A DNA stretch of 64,000 bases from Microbacterium schleiferi (GCF_020781975.1 NZ_JAJGNI010000006.1:124001-188000); one strand, 5' to 3'. Positions 9,371-18,831 are shown, counted from the stretch's first letter. Program-made: numbers and translations. Notes: generated by a model not told the origin, from the letters alone.

Positions 9371-10242
9371 CCACGAACCTCACACCGCCACCCGCTCCCA
9401 CTTCGCCGCAAGGCCCCGATGCCCCGGCTCCCGGCTCCGAGCCCGCGTCTTCCGGACCACGCGGATCCTCCACCGTCGTCGCGATCCTGATCATCGTCCT
9501 CGGCGCGCTGATCGTGCTCGGCACGATCGTCGGTGCGGTATTCAGCACGATCCGGGCAGCTGCCGTTTCCACTGCCTCGTCGACTGTCGCCGTGGCTGGA
9601 GTCGACGCCCTCTCGATTGAGTTGAACGCCGGGTCGTTGACCGTCGAGTACGCGGATGTCGACGAGGCAGAGCTCGAGGTCACCGCACCCTTCGGTGGTG
9701 ATCGCTGGACTCTCGAGCGTGCCGGTGACACCCTCACGGTCGCCTCCCCGAGCTGGGAATGGGGGATGGGCTGGATCTTTGGCGGCAGCGGCCGCGCCGT
9801 GCTCGTCCTGCCGGACAGTCTCGAGGGCCTCGACGCCGACATGCAGATGGCGGCTGGGTCACTGCGCGCCGACGGCGACTTCGGTCTCGTCGACCTCACT
9901 GTCGGTGCGGGGGAGCTCACGCTCGACGGATCCGCCGAGGACGTGTCGGTCGACCTGTCTGCGGGGCGCGCAGTGCTCAACCTCGCGGATGTTGACACCG
10001 CGGACCTGACGGTCAGTGCCGGGTCGATGGATGCCGCGTTCAGTGGGGCTCAGCCCAGCGACATCCGTGCCGGAGTGAGCGCGGGTTCGCTCACCCTCGT
10101 CGTTCCCGACGGGGCGTACGACGTCACCTCTGACGTCTCAGCCGGCAACTTCCGCAATCAGCTCGGCAGCGATCCCGGCGCTGACAGCACGATCTCAGTG
10201 GAGGTCTCGGCCGGACAGGTGATGCTGCGCGCCGCACGCTGA
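9367..10242 (+). CDS. DUF4097-like beta-strand repeat membrane protein
   Basis: A 291-residue protein. Its Pro-rich cytoplasmic head (about 1-36) is followed by one transmembrane helix (VVAILIIVLGALIVLGTIVG) and an external domain of repeated short beta strands such as LSIELNAGSLTVEYADV, LTVGAGELTLDGSAEDV and VSAGSLTLVVPDGAYDV. This matches the DUF4097/adhesin-like family often encoded beside NarL-type systems. The molecular role is not known. It overlaps the response regulator by 4 bp. A strong hairpin follows it. Confidence 0.75.
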   Translation: MTTNLTPPPAPTSPQGPDAPAPGSEPASSGPRGSSTVVAILIIVLGALIVLGTIVGAVFSTIRAAAVSTASSTVAVAGVDALSIELNAGSLTVEYADVDEAELEVTAPFGGDRWTLERAGDTLTVASPSWEWGMGWIFGGSGRAVLVLPDSLEGLDADMQMAAGSLRADGDFGLVDLTVGAGELTLDGSAEDVSVDLSAGRAVLNLADVDTADLTVSAGSMDAAFSGAQPSDIRAGVSAGSLTLVVPDGAYDVTSDVSAGNFRNQLGSDPGADSTISVEVSAGQVMLRAAR

Positions 10243-10250
10243 TGCGAAAA

Positions 10251-10291
10251 GCGACGGAGGGGGGAAGCTCAGAGCTTCGCCCCTCCGTCGC
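10251..10291. terminator. bidirectional terminator-like hairpin
   Basis: Arms 10251-10270 and 10272-10291 pair at 19 of 20 positions. They lie between two convergent genes and include the cofE stop codon. An AAAA run at 10247-10250 gives a U-tract when read on the minus strand, so it best fits termination of cofE, and it probably also stops the DUF4097 operon. Confidence 0.8.
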
Positions 10292-11066
10292 CGTCGTTCG
10301 CCTCCCGAGCCGCAACGAGCCCCGCGGCGCGGCCGGCGGCGTAGGACTCGGCGGCGCCGGTGTGGAACATGTCGTGCTCGCGTGCTCGGATGATCGAATG
10401 GGCACCGGGCAGCTCGAGCGAACCCACGAGGTCGCTTCGTCCCCGAACGACCGCAACCGGCGTGCGTCCGGTCTTTCCCTTCACAAGGTCGGCAGCTGCA
10501 GCGAGCTCGTCGGCGACGCACGGCATCGTCACCACGAGCGGCCGGCCCTCGGCATCCGTGCCGCCGCGCAGGTCGTCGAACACTCGGATGCCGGCCGCGC
10601 CGATCGCGGCATCCGTCTGGCCCTCGCGCCACGCGCGCCCGAGGGTGTCGCTGATGATGACGCCGATCTCGGCGCCGGTCACGTCGCGAAGCCCTGCGGC
10701 AAGGGCGCGGGCCGAGGCATCCGGATCGACAGGAAGCAACAACACCGTGCCGTCGGGTGTGTTGGACGCGTCGACGCCTGCGGCCGCCGCGATGATTCCC
10801 AGACGGTTCTCGACGATGCGGGTGGTATGACCGGATGCCGCGACCCGCGTGGCGACGACACGCACAGTCTCGGCGGTGATCGCTTCCTCGCGGTCGGCGG
10901 CGGCGACGAATCGATCTTCAGCCTTCGAGATGATCTTGGAGGTGACCACCAGGATGTCACCGTCGACAAGCGAGTCTCCGGCGGCGGCGCCGATCAGAGC
11001 GACGAGGTCATCTCCGGCGACGATCTCGCGAATGCCGTCGAGCGCCCAGATCTGCAGCATCGTCAC
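10269..11066 (-). CDS. cofE: coenzyme F420-0:L-glutamate ligase
   Basis: 265-residue CofE-family enzyme that adds gamma-linked glutamates to F420-0 using GTP. Recognisable segments are [59 protein letters not shown] and [16 protein letters not shown]. It corresponds to the N-terminal half of mycobacterial FbiB and lacks the C-terminal nitroreductase-like domain. No other F420 biosynthesis gene lies next to it, but at least one F420-type LLM oxidoreductase is present at 37.1 kb. Its start is a GTG at 11066; an ATG two codons in is an alternative. Confidence 0.88.
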   Translation of the reverse strand: MTMLQIWALDGIREIVAGDDLVALIGAAAGDSLVDGDILVVTSKIISKAEDRFVAAADREEAITAETVRVVATRVAASGHTTRIVENRLGIIAAAAGVDASNTPDGTVLLLPVDPDASARALAAGLRDVTGAEIGVIISDTLGRAWREGQTDAAIGAAGIRVFDDLRGGTDAEGRPLVVTMPCVADELAAAADLVKGKTGRTPVAVVRGRSDLVGSLELPGAHSIIRAREHDMFHTGAAESYAAGRAAGLVAAREANDGDGGAKL

Positions 11067-11115
11067 GGACGTTCAGTTCGCGTCGAGCCGTCACGCTCGA
11101 CCGAGCGGGAGCGTG

Positions 11116-11622
11116 TCACCGGACGAAGCGCACCTCAGTCAGCGACTCGCCGAGGAACGCCTCGTCGTGGGTTGCTCCGTCCAGAGCGAAACCGTTTCGG
11201 GTGTAGAACCGATGTGCGCGGGGGTTATCAGCGGCGACCCACAGGTACACCCCTTCGCCCTCTTCGATCGCTGCGTCGAACAGGAGCTGGCCCACACCGG
11301 TGCCGTGGAACCGGTGCAGCAGGTAGATGAAGTACAGCTCGCGCTCACGCGGAGCATCCTCGTCCCGGGCCGGCCCGGAACCGACGAAGCCGATGATCTC
11401 GCCGTCGACGAGCGCCGCGCTCATGCGGTATTCCTCACCCTGGGCTGCCCAGTGCGTCCACAGCTCGGCAAGTCTCTTCGGTGAGACATTCTCGAGAGCT
11501 GCTTTGCTGATGAGGTGGTCGTAGGTCTCGTGCCAGCACGTCGCGTGGACGCGACCGAGTTCCTGTGCGTCGACATCGCGCACGGGCCTGACGATGACAT
11601 CCGTCTGCGTTTCGGCGTTCAT
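11116..11622 (-). CDS. GNAT family N-acetyltransferase
   Basis: 168-residue GNAT acetyltransferase. The acetyl-CoA loop RFHGTGVGQLLFD (motif A) and the C-terminal NPRAHRFYTRNGFALDG (motif B) are clear. The substrate is unknown. The start is well supported because TAGAGT on the minus strand (11629-11634) is exactly six bases upstream of the ATG, which suggests a leaderless message transcribed separately from cofE. Confidence 0.88.
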   Translation of the reverse strand: MNAETQTDVIVRPVRDVDAQELGRVHATCWHETYDHLISKAALENVSPKRLAELWTHWAAQGEEYRMSAALVDGEIIGFVGSGPARDEDAPRERELYFIYLLHRFHGTGVGQLLFDAAIEEGEGVYLWVAADNPRAHRFYTRNGFALDGATHDEAFLGESLTEVRFVR

Positions 11623-11740
11623 GGCCAGACTCTACGCGGGCGATCACGCGGAAAAGAAATCGGCGCAAAGCCGGGGCGGATGCGGCGGGTTTGTGCTGTG
11701 GAAATCCCACAACCGCGTACCCCGTCGATGCGTTCTCCCC

Positions 11741-11746
11741 TAGCAT
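11741..11746 (+). promoter_or_regulatory. -10 box for the thioesterase gene
   Basis: TAGCAT lies eight bases before the GTG at 11755 and supports that start over the much longer upstream frame. Confidence 0.5.
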
Positions 11747-11754
11747 CGCCCCTC

Positions 11755-12315
11755 GTGAACGTGATGTGGCGAACGATGCTGGTGATCTGGCGAGCCCGGT
11801 GGCGCAAGCGCCGAGAGGGTCTGGTCTCACCCACGGGCGTTGCGCGGATTCGCTTGACGACGCTGCCGACAGATATCGACATCCTGCGCCACATGAACAA
11901 CGGACGATATCTGTCGCTGTTCGACCTCGGCCGGTGGGACTTGCTGGTGCGCTCAGGCCTGCTCGACGCGATGCGGGAGCAGGGTTGGTATGCCGTGGTC
12001 TCGAGCGAGACCATCTCGTTCCGTAAGTCTCTCCAGCTGTGGCAGCGGTTTGACGTCGAGACACGCTTCATCGGTCACGACGATAAGGCGCTGTATCTGG
12101 AGCATCGCGCGGTCGTAAACGGCGAGATCTTCGCCCGCGCGATCATCCGGTCGCGGATGCTCAAGCGCGCGGGCGGCACGGTCAGCCACGACGAGTTCTT
12201 CGCCGCCGTTGGCCGCCCCGACGACACCCCGGACGTCTCGTCCTGGATCCACGACTGGGCAGCGGCATCTGCCCTCCCGCCCACCAAGGCCGAGGCGCCC
12301 AGCATCTGGGCCTGA
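11755..12315 (+). CDS. acyl-CoA thioesterase-like hotdog protein
   Basis: 186-residue hotdog-fold protein of the 4HBT/THEM6-like type. The segment LPTDIDILRHMNNGRYLSLF is the family signature with the HMNN active-site region, followed by SFRKSLQLWQRFDVETRFIG and a strand with LEHRAVVNGEIFARAIIRS. It probably hydrolyses acyl-CoA thioesters. The open frame reaches back to 11515, but that part overlaps the opposite-strand GNAT gene; the GTG at 11755 with TAGCAT eight bases upstream is preferred. Confidence 0.8.
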   Translation: MNVMWRTMLVIWRARWRKRREGLVSPTGVARIRLTTLPTDIDILRHMNNGRYLSLFDLGRWDLLVRSGLLDAMREQGWYAVVSSETISFRKSLQLWQRFDVETRFIGHDDKALYLEHRAVVNGEIFARAIIRSRMLKRAGGTVSHDEFFAAVGRPDDTPDVSSWIHDWAAASALPPTKAEAPSIWA

Positions 12316-12337
12316 TCGGGCTCGCGGACGCGGCGCC

Positions 12338-12417
12338 GCTAACTCCTCAGCCCCGGGCCTCATGGCGGGGTTTATTGCGTTCCGGATGCTGATTCGGGGC
12401 GGAGTTGCGGAGTTAGC
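12338..12417. repeat. 80-bp intergenic palindromic element, copy 1
   Basis: Begins GCTAACTCC (12338-12346) and ends with its complement GGAGTTAGC (12409-12417), with a second partial pairing inside. Its boundaries match the element at 20548-20629. Confidence 0.6.
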
Positions 12418-12470
12418 CACGTCCCGAGAAGACCGCCGCCGCGCAATCTCTTCCGCGGGCCGGCCGGACG

Positions 12471-12476
12471 TAGGCT
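12471..12476 (+). promoter_or_regulatory. -10 box, leaderless type, for putA
   Basis: TAGGCT is six bases before the putA ATG. It marks transcription independent of the upstream thioesterase. Confidence 0.6.
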
Positions 12477-12482
12477 GATCGC

Positions 12483-15400
12483 ATGCAGGAGACCCCCGAC
12501 ACGGCGCCATCCGCGCCGTCGGGCGACCTGGCGCCGCGCGCGATCGACCTCGCCGCACGCTGGGTCGCCGAAGCCGCCGAGTTCCCCGCGGATGCCTCGG
12601 CGCAGCGCCTCGCCGGAGTCCTCAAGGATCCGAACGGTCTGCCCTTCACGATTGGGTTTGTCGACGGCGTCATGCGCCCTGAGAGTCTGACGGCGGCGGC
12701 ATCCACGCTGTCGCGGATCGCCCCGCTCGCGCCGGAGTTCCTGCCGTGGTACCTGCGCGGCGCCGTCAAGGTCGGTGGGGCAGTGGCGCCCGTGCTCCCT
12801 TCCCCCGTCGTGCCGATAGCCCGCCGCGCCCTGCGCGAGATGGTCTCGCACCTCGTCGTCGACGCACGGCCCGACAAGCTCGGCCCCGCCATAGCCGCGC
12901 TCCGCGAGGGCGGCGCCAAGCTGAACCTCAACCTGCTGGGCGAGGCAGTGCTCGGTGAGCGCGAGGCGCTGCGCCGACTCGAGGGCATCCACGACCTCAT
13001 CCGTCGGCCCGATGTCGACTACGTCTCGGTGAAGGTCTCGGCGATCGCGAGTCACATCTCGATGTGGGCCTTCGATGAGATCGTGGATGCCGTCGTCGAG
13101 CGCCTCACGCCGCTGTACCTCACCGCGGCGGCGGGACTGCCCGAGAACGGCGGCCGCACCTTCATCAACCTCGACATGGAGGAGTACCGCGACCTCGACC
13201 TCACGATCGCGGTGTTCACTCGGATCCTCGAAGATGAGCGGCTCCGCGATCTCGAGGCGGGGATCGTGCTGCAGGCCTATCTGCCCGATGCCCTGCCGGC
13301 ACTGCGAGAGCTGACCGCGTGGGCGCGCCAGCGGGTGGCTGATGGTGGTGCTCGCATCAAGATCCGGCTCGTCAAGGGCGCGAACCTCGCGATGGAGCGC
13401 GTCGATGCGATCATGCACGACTGGTCGCTGGCAACCTACGACCGCAAGGTCGACGCCGACGCGAACTATCTGCGCTGCCTCGACGAGGCGCTACAACCGA
13501 AGAACACGGATGCCGTGAGGCTCGGCGTCGCGGGGCATAACCTGTTCGACATCGCCTACGCGTGGCTGCTCGCGGGCGAGCGCGGAGTACGCGAGGACAT
13601 CGAGATCGAGATGCTCCTCGGCATGGCGCAGGGCCAGGTCGCGGCGATCTCCCGCGAGGTCGGACACGTGCTCCTGTACGTGCCGGTCGTGCACCCGCAG
13701 GAGTTCGATGTCGCGATCAGCTATCTCGTGCGCCGGCTCGAAGAGAACGCGTCGAGTGAGAACTTCTTGTCGGCAGCGTTCGACCTCGCCGACGATCCTG
13801 CGCTGTTCGAGCGCGAGCGGGATCGTTTCGTCGCATCCCTCGAGCGCGCCGCCGATCCCGGGCTTCCGACCGGACCCAACCGCCGCCAGAACCGCGCGGA
13901 CGAGCAAGCCGCAGACAGGGCCACCGAACCACGTATTCTTCGCGACTCGCCGCCGCCCCAGGTCGGGGGTTTGACCCAGGCCGTGCTCGGGATCGCCAGC
14001 TCCGCGGCATCCGATGATGGCATCGCACGCTTCGGTGGCGTTGAGTACGTCGAGACGGCGATCTATTCCGCGACCGAGTCTGACGGAGTCGCAGCCGGCG
14101 CGCCGGGGTTCCGAAACGCGCGTGACACTGACCCGGCACTCCCGGCGAACCGCGAATGGGCCAGGCAGGTTCTCGAGCGCATGGCGGTCTCGACGGCGGG
14201 GGATGACACGATCGAGGCATTCCGGGTCACGGATGCCGAGCGGCTCGAAGAGATCATTGCGGGTGTTCGCGACGCGGCGCCTCGGTGGGGCGCCATGCCG
14301 GCAGCAGACCGGTCGGCGGTGCTGCAGGCGGCGGCCCGGGCGCTGGAGGCCCGGCGCGGTGAGCTGATCGAGGTCGCCGGATCCGAGACGGGCAAGGTGT
14401 TCGCCGAGGCTGACGTCGAGGTGAGCGAGGCTGTCGACTTCGCCAACTACTACGCCGCAACGGCGAGGGAACTCGATCGGGTGAGCGGTGCGGTCTTCGT
14501 GCCCGCGCGGGTGACCGTCGTCACCCCGCCGTGGAACTTCCCGATCGCGATACCCGCGGGCGGAGTGCTTGCTGCGCTCGCCGCGGGCTCCGGAGTGATC
14601 TTCAAGCCGGCGCCGCAGGCGAGGCGCTGCGCGGCAGTAGTAGCCGAGGCGCTGTGGTCGGCAGGCGTTCCGCGTGACGTCCTCGCCCTGGTCGACATCG
14701 ACGAGGGCGGCCTCGGGCAGCAGCTGGTCTCGCACCCGGATGTCGATCGCGTCATCCTGACCGGCTCCTTCGAGACGGCATCTCTCTTCCGCTCCTGGCG
14801 CCCCGACCTGCCGCTGCTCGCTGAAACGAGCGGCAAGAACGCGATGGTGATCATGCCGTCTGCGGATCTGGACATCGCGGCATCCGATCTCATCAAGAGC
14901 GCCTTCGGACACGCGGGTCAGAAGTGCTCCGCGGCGTCGCTCGCGATCCTCGTCGGCCCCGTCGGGCGCTCGGAGCGCTTCGCGCGTCAGCTCGTGGATG
15001 CCGCGACGTCGCTGCGGGTAGGACCGCCGACCGATCCGCGCTCCGAGATGGGGCCGGTCATCGAACCGCCACGCGGAAAGCTGCAGTGGGCTCTGACCAC
15101 CCTCGACGAGGGCGAGCAGTGGCTCGTCAGGCCCGAGCCGCTGGATGTCGGGCCTGAGTATGCCGGCCGGTTCTTCCGTCCCGGCATCCGTGTCGGGGTG
15201 CAGCCCGGGTCGCGCGTGCACCTGGAGGAGTTTTTCGGGCCCGTGCTCGGGATCATGCACGCGAACTCCCTCGGGCACGCGATCGAACTCCAGAACGCCG
15301 TCGCGTACGGACTCACGGCGGGTCTGTATACCCAGAACCCCGACGACCTCGCGATGTGGCTCGACCGCGTCGAGGCGGGCAACCTCTATGTGAACCGCGG

Positions 15401-16208
15401 GATCACGGGCGCGATCGTGCAGCGGCAGCCGTTCGGTGGCTGGAAGCGCTCGTCGGTCGGTCCCGGCACGAAGGCCGGCGGACCGAATTACCTCATCGGC
15501 CTCGGGAAGTGGCGGGGGACGGATGCCGGTGCCCCCTCGTCCACGCTGCACTTGCGTGGTCTCGATTCGCGCATCACGACGGTGATCGAGGCTGCCCAGG
15601 CATCACTCGATTACCCCGCGTTCGAGTGGCTTCGCCGCGCCGCGCTCTCGGACGCGGTCGCCTGGAACGAGGAGTTCGGGCGGGTGACGGATGTCTCGCG
15701 GCTGGGCGTGGAGCGCAACCTCTTCCGCTACCGGCCCGTCGAGGTCGCGATCCGGGCGACGGGGGATGCGACGTGGCAGGCGCTGCTGCGCGTCATCCTT
15801 GCCGGCATCCGCACCGGGTCGGCGACCACCGTCAGTGCTCCTGTCGGCCTGCCCGCGGCGGTGCGTCGAGCGCTCAGCGACCAGGACGTGAACATCTTCG
15901 TCGAGACCGAGGACGAGTGGCTCGACCGCGTCGCTCGTCCCGAGCAGGATGTCGCGGATGCCGTCGCCGGCGAGCCCAGGCCGACCCGCCCGCCCCGGGT
16001 GCGCTTGGTCGGCGGCGCCGTCGCCGTCGCGGCATTGCATTCCGCGCTCGCCGAGGCCGTCGGCGGAGACCCGGATGTCGCGATCTATGACAACGAGGTG
16101 ACAACGGCGGGCCGCATCGAGCTGCTCCCGTTCCTGCACGAGCAGTCGATCACCATTACCGCCCACCGCTTCGGCAACCCCGACGCGTGGTCGGCGGACG
16201 TCATCTGA
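12483..16208 (+). CDS. putA: bifunctional proline dehydrogenase / glutamate-semialdehyde dehydrogenase
   Basis: 1241-residue PutA. Residues to about 470 form the FAD-dependent proline dehydrogenase barrel (DYVSVKVSAIASHISMW, RIKIRLVKGANLAMERV, NLFDIAYAWLLAGERG). From about 540 an NAD-dependent P5C dehydrogenase follows, with TPPWNFPIAIPAGG, the general base Glu in LLAETSGKNAM and the nucleophile Cys815 in GHAGQKCSAAS. The C-terminal 200 residues complete the trifunctional-type fold. There is no N-terminal ribbon-helix-helix domain, so unlike enterobacterial PutA it should not repress its own gene. It turns proline into glutamate and can also oxidise the semialdehyde made by RocD at 21.7 kb. 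Confidence 0.95.
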   Translation: MQETPDTAPSAPSGDLAPRAIDLAARWVAEAAEFPADASAQRLAGVLKDPNGLPFTIGFVDGVMRPESLTAAASTLSRIAPLAPEFLPWYLRGAVKVGGAVAPVLPSPVVPIARRALREMVSHLVVDARPDKLGPAIAALREGGAKLNLNLLGEAVLGEREALRRLEGIHDLIRRPDVDYVSVKVSAIASHISMWAFDEIVDAVVERLTPLYLTAAAGLPENGGRTFINLDMEEYRDLDLTIAVFTRILEDERLRDLEAGIVLQAYLPDALPALRELTAWARQRVADGGARIKIRLVKGANLAMERVDAIMHDWSLATYDRKVDADANYLRCLDEALQPKNTDAVRLGVAGHNLFDIAYAWLLAGERGVREDIEIEMLLGMAQGQVAAISREVGHVLLYVPVVHPQEFDVAISYLVRRLEENASSENFLSAAFDLADDPALFERERDRFVASLERAADPGLPTGPNRRQNRADEQAADRATEPRILRDSPPPQVGGLTQAVLGIASSAASDDGIARFGGVEYVETAIYSATESDGVAAGAPGFRNARDTDPALPANREWARQVLERMAVSTAGDDTIEAFRVTDAERLEEIIAGVRDAAPRWGAMPAADRSAVLQAAARALEARRGELIEVAGSETGKVFAEADVEVSEAVDFANYYAATARELDRVSGAVFVPARVTVVTPPWNFPIAIPAGGVLAALAAGSGVIFKPAPQARRCAAVVAEALWSAGVPRDVLALVDIDEGGLGQQLVSHPDVDRVILTGSFETASLFRSWRPDLPLLAETSGKNAMVIMPSADLDIAASDLIKSAFGHAGQKCSAASLAILVGPVGRSERFARQLVDAATSLRVGPPTDPRSEMGPVIEPPRGKLQWALTTLDEGEQWLVRPEPLDVGPEYAGRFFRPGIRVGVQPGSRVHLEEFFGPVLGIMHANSLGHAIELQNAVAYGLTAGLYTQNPDDLAMWLDRVEAGNLYVNRGITGAIVQRQPFGGWKRSSVGPGTKAGGPNYLIGLGKWRGTDAGAPSSTLHLRGLDSRITTVIEAAQASLDYPAFEWLRRAALSDAVAWNEEFGRVTDVSRLGVERNLFRYRPVEVAIRATGDATWQALLRVILAGIRTGSATTVSAPVGLPAAVRRALSDQDVNIFVETEDEWLDRVARPEQDVADAVAGEPRPTRPPRVRLVGGAVAVAALHSALAEAVGGDPDVAIYDNEVTTAGRIELLPFLHEQSITITAHRFGNPDAWSADVI

Positions 16209-16221
16209 GGGGCGATGGTGG

Positions 16222-16262
16222 TCGCAACGGCGCAGATTCTGCGTAACGCGGCGCCGTTGCGA
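16222..16262. terminator. convergent terminator-like hairpin
   Basis: TCGCAACGGCGC (16222-16233) pairs perfectly with GCGCCGTTGCGA (16251-16262) around a 17-base loop. It lies between putA and the convergent yidC-like gene, with no T-run. Confidence 0.65.
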
Positions 16263-16270
16263 ACGCGACA

Positions 16271-17011
16271 TCACTCGAGCGGGTAGCGACGCCGCAGAAC
16301 CCAGCGCTGGCCGAGCGTCCAAGTGACTGTCACGGCGAGATAGAGCGCGGCGGCCAGTGGCACGAACGCCGCGAACACGACGGACAGGTACGGCAAGAAC
16401 CCGAGCGCACGCTGCACGCCGCCGGATGCCAAGGGCGAGGCATCCGGCTCTGCGGGAACCGCCGGGCGGAAAATGCGCCGCGTGACCTCGGCGACTGCTG
16501 CCATCAGCACCATGAGGGTGCCGAACACGACAGCCGTCTCGACCGAGAAGACGCCGGCGGACCCCACGAGGCTCGTACCGAGAGGTACCCCGAGGACGTG
16601 TTCGGTCAGCAGGTCGTTCGGGTGATCGGCGACGGTCGTGCGCAAAAACACGGCGTAGATCAGACCGACGATCGGAGCCTGGATCAGGGCGGGCAGGATG
16701 CCGGCAAGCGGTGAGGTGTTCTCATCGCGGTAGAGCTGCATCATCTCCCGCTGCATCCGTTCGGGGTTCTTTCGGAACCGCTTCTGTATCTCCCGCAGCC
16801 GGGGAGCGATTCGCATGCGCACCTGCTCGGAGCGGGCCTGGGCTATGCCGGCGGGAATGAGCGCGGCGCGGACGAAGAGGGTGATGATGACGATCGCGAG
16901 GGCGGCGGAGGCAGCTCCCGCGACCGGGCTGAGGAGGGCAGACAGGCCCATGAGGGTTCGGTAGGTGGTGTCGAGAAGAAAGGCGAACGGAGGAAAGGCG
17001 AACAGGTCCAC
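16271..17011 (-). CDS. YidC/Oxa1 family membrane insertase (paralogue)
   Basis: 246-residue YidC/Oxa1 protein. It has the hydrophobic core with IVIITLFVRAALIPAGIAQ, the cytoplasmic hairpin RMRIAPRLREIQKRFRKNPE, LYRDENTSPLAGILPALIQAP, and five hydrophobic segments ending in WVLRRRYPLE. The conserved Arg in FVRAALIP matches the hydrophilic-groove residue. It is not in the usual rpmH-rnpA-yidC setting and is short, so it is likely a second specialised YidC. The start is a GTG at 17011. A DUF6412 gene lies just upstream on the same strand. Confidence 0.9.
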   Translation of the reverse strand: MDLFAFPPFAFLLDTTYRTLMGLSALLSPVAGAASAALAIVIITLFVRAALIPAGIAQARSEQVRMRIAPRLREIQKRFRKNPERMQREMMQLYRDENTSPLAGILPALIQAPIVGLIYAVFLRTTVADHPNDLLTEHVLGVPLGTSLVGSAGVFSVETAVVFGTLMVLMAAVAEVTRRIFRPAVPAEPDASPLASGGVQRALGFLPYLSVVFAAFVPLAAALYLAVTVTWTLGQRWVLRRRYPLE

Positions 17012-17135
17012 GGCGGACTCCCGGTAAGTCGATGACGGATGCGGGTGCGTCTGGCCGCAGGGTCATCGAACGTCCGGGTGCACGCCATAAGGGGGCGTGC
17101 GTAAACTCCGGAAAAGGCGAACGAACGGGTGCGGC

Positions 17136-17408
17136 CTAGGCCGCGAGCCCCGGGGCCCTCGGGCGGGCGTGGCCCTCGGCATCCGGGTCGCTCTGCTCCA
17201 CGAGCGCGGAGGGATCGATCTGTCGGCCGGCTCGGGTAAGCCGTTGCCGGGCCGAGCTCGGGCGGGCGATCGCGTGGAGGGCGAGGACCGCGAGCGCGAT
17301 GGTGGTGACGACGACAACCGCGAGCGTCACGGTGTTCGCATCGGCGAGCGTCAGCAGGCCGAGCGTTGAGAGGATGAGGGCGAGCAGCGCAGCGGTCGCG
17401 TTACGCAT
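17136..17408 (-). CDS. small DUF6412-like membrane protein
   Basis: 90-residue protein. Two hydrophobic helices (ALLALILSTLGLLTL and VTLAVVVVTTIALAVLALHAI) are followed by a basic tail with SALVEQSDPDAEGHARPRAP. The SDPDAxGxxRPRAPG ending is how I recognise DUF6412. A strong ribosome site GAGGAGG precedes the ATG. Its position directly upstream of the YidC paralogue suggests they act together in membrane-protein insertion, but no function is established. No promoter match is certain. Confidence 0.7.
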   Translation of the reverse strand: MRNATAALLALILSTLGLLTLADANTVTLAVVVVTTIALAVLALHAIARPSSARQRLTRAGRQIDPSALVEQSDPDAEGHARPRAPGLAA

Positions 17409-17478
17409 CCGTCGGCCTCCTCTCGTCAGTCACACGGTAACACCGCGCTGCGTGGCATGCGCGTGCTGGAATGGGGGC

Positions 17479-18726
17479 ATGGCCGAAAAGAACTGGGCGG
17501 GGAATCTCACGTATCGGGCGGCGGCGGTGCGGGAGCCCGCGAGCCTCCGCGAGCTCTCCGACATCGTCGCCCGGACTCCGGGGGTCCGGGCGCTCGGTAG
17601 TCGCCACTCGTTCAGCCCCATCGCCGACACGGACGGAACACTCGTGTCGCTCGCGAGGATGCCGCACGAGATCGAGGTCGACACCGATGCCGCTACAGCC
17701 CGGGTATCGGCGGGGCTGCGGCACGGCGACCTGGTGCCCGCCCTCGATGCCGCCGGGTTTGCGCTCGCCAATCTCGCGTCGCTGCCGCACATCTCGGTCG
17801 CCGGCGCTGTGCAGACCGGGACGCACGGGTCGGGGGATCGGATCGGGTCGCTCGCCACGCAGGTGCTCGGCGTCGAGATGGTGACCGCCGACGGCGGGGC
17901 GCTGACCCTGCGACGCGGTGATCCGCAGTTCGACGGAGCGGTCGTGGCACTCGGCGCGCTCGGTATCGTCACGCATCTGACGCTTGAGCTCGAACCGGCA
18001 TACGAGATCGCGCAGACGGTCTACGACGGCGCCCGCTGGGACGACGTGCTCGCAGGGTTCGACGCGATCACGGGCGCGGGAGACAGCGTCAGCCTGTTCA
18101 CCAGCTGGCAGGATGCCGACACGATCGACCAGATCTGGGTCAAGGCGCGTCCGGGGCGAGCCAATGCCGACGCCGTGCTCGCAGCGGGTGGACGCGAGGC
18201 GGACGGGCCGCGGCATCCGGTTCCCGGCGTGGGGCCCGAGCCCTGCACGGTGCAGGGCGGGGTGCCCGGTCCGTGGCACTCCCGGCTGCCGCACTTCCGG
18301 CTCGAGTTCACGCCATCGGCTGGCGCGGAACTGCAGAGCGAATACCTCATCGACCGGCGCGATGGTCTCGCCGCGATCGACGTATTGCGCAGCCTCGCGC
18401 CGGAGATCGCCCCGCTGCTCTATGTCTGCGAAGTGCGCGAGATGGCGGCTGACGACCTGTGGCTGAGTCCCGCGTTCGGGCGGGAGACCGTCGGTCTTCA
18501 CTTCACGTGGCGACCTGACGTAGCGGGGGTCGAGGGGCTCCTACCCCGAATCGAAGACGCTCTACCCGAGTCGGCGCGGCCACACTGGGGCAAGGTCTTC
18601 ACGATGGATGCTGACCGCATCCGCAGTCGGTACCCGCGGTGGGACGAGTTCGCGGCGCTGCGTGCGCGGATGGACCCCCGCGGCAGGTTCACCAACGACT
18701 ACCTCTCGCGCCTCGGCTTAGCCTGA
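17479..18726 (+). CDS. FAD-dependent alditol oxidase
   Basis: 415-residue VAO-family flavoprotein close to Streptomyces alditol/xylitol oxidase. Evidence: NWAGNLTY at the start, LGSRHSFSPIAD with His43 as the expected covalent-FAD residue, LASLPHISVAGAVQTGTHGSG, and the C-terminal catalytic region WDEFAALRARMDPRGRFTND. It would oxidise sugar alcohols at C1 and produce hydrogen peroxide. The frame is open back to 17299, but that part covers the opposite-strand DUF6412 gene; the ATG at 17479 gives the family-typical N-terminus. Confidence 0.88.
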   Translation: MAEKNWAGNLTYRAAAVREPASLRELSDIVARTPGVRALGSRHSFSPIADTDGTLVSLARMPHEIEVDTDAATARVSAGLRHGDLVPALDAAGFALANLASLPHISVAGAVQTGTHGSGDRIGSLATQVLGVEMVTADGGALTLRRGDPQFDGAVVALGALGIVTHLTLELEPAYEIAQTVYDGARWDDVLAGFDAITGAGDSVSLFTSWQDADTIDQIWVKARPGRANADAVLAAGGREADGPRHPVPGVGPEPCTVQGGVPGPWHSRLPHFRLEFTPSAGAELQSEYLIDRRDGLAAIDVLRSLAPEIAPLLYVCEVREMAADDLWLSPAFGRETVGLHFTWRPDVAGVEGLLPRIEDALPESARPHWGKVFTMDADRIRSRYPRWDEFAALRARMDPRGRFTNDYLSRLGLA

Positions 18727-18757
18727 CACGTGAGCGCCAGCGATATGTAAAGAAAAC

Positions 18758-18786
18758 TTGACACGGATGCCTCGCGACTCTACGCT
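18758..18786 (+). promoter_or_regulatory. sigma70-type promoter of the membrane protein/XRE operon
   Basis: TTGACA (18758-18763), a 17-base spacer and TACGCT (18781-18786): the best -35/-10 pair in the window. Related words ATGTAAAG (18745-18752) and ATGTCAAAG, with a nearby ATACATCT, flank it and may be operator half-sites for the XRE regulator. Confidence 0.7.
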
Positions 18787-18831
18787 CGGAGATGTCAAAG
18801 ATTCTATACATCTGAGTTCGAGGGAGTCGAG

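Noticed and set aside
13491..15551. 686-codon minus-strand frame inside putA
   Set aside because: It is fully covered by the P5C dehydrogenase domain on the plus strand with catalytic Cys815 and Glu; the minus translation is low-complexity and has no domain.
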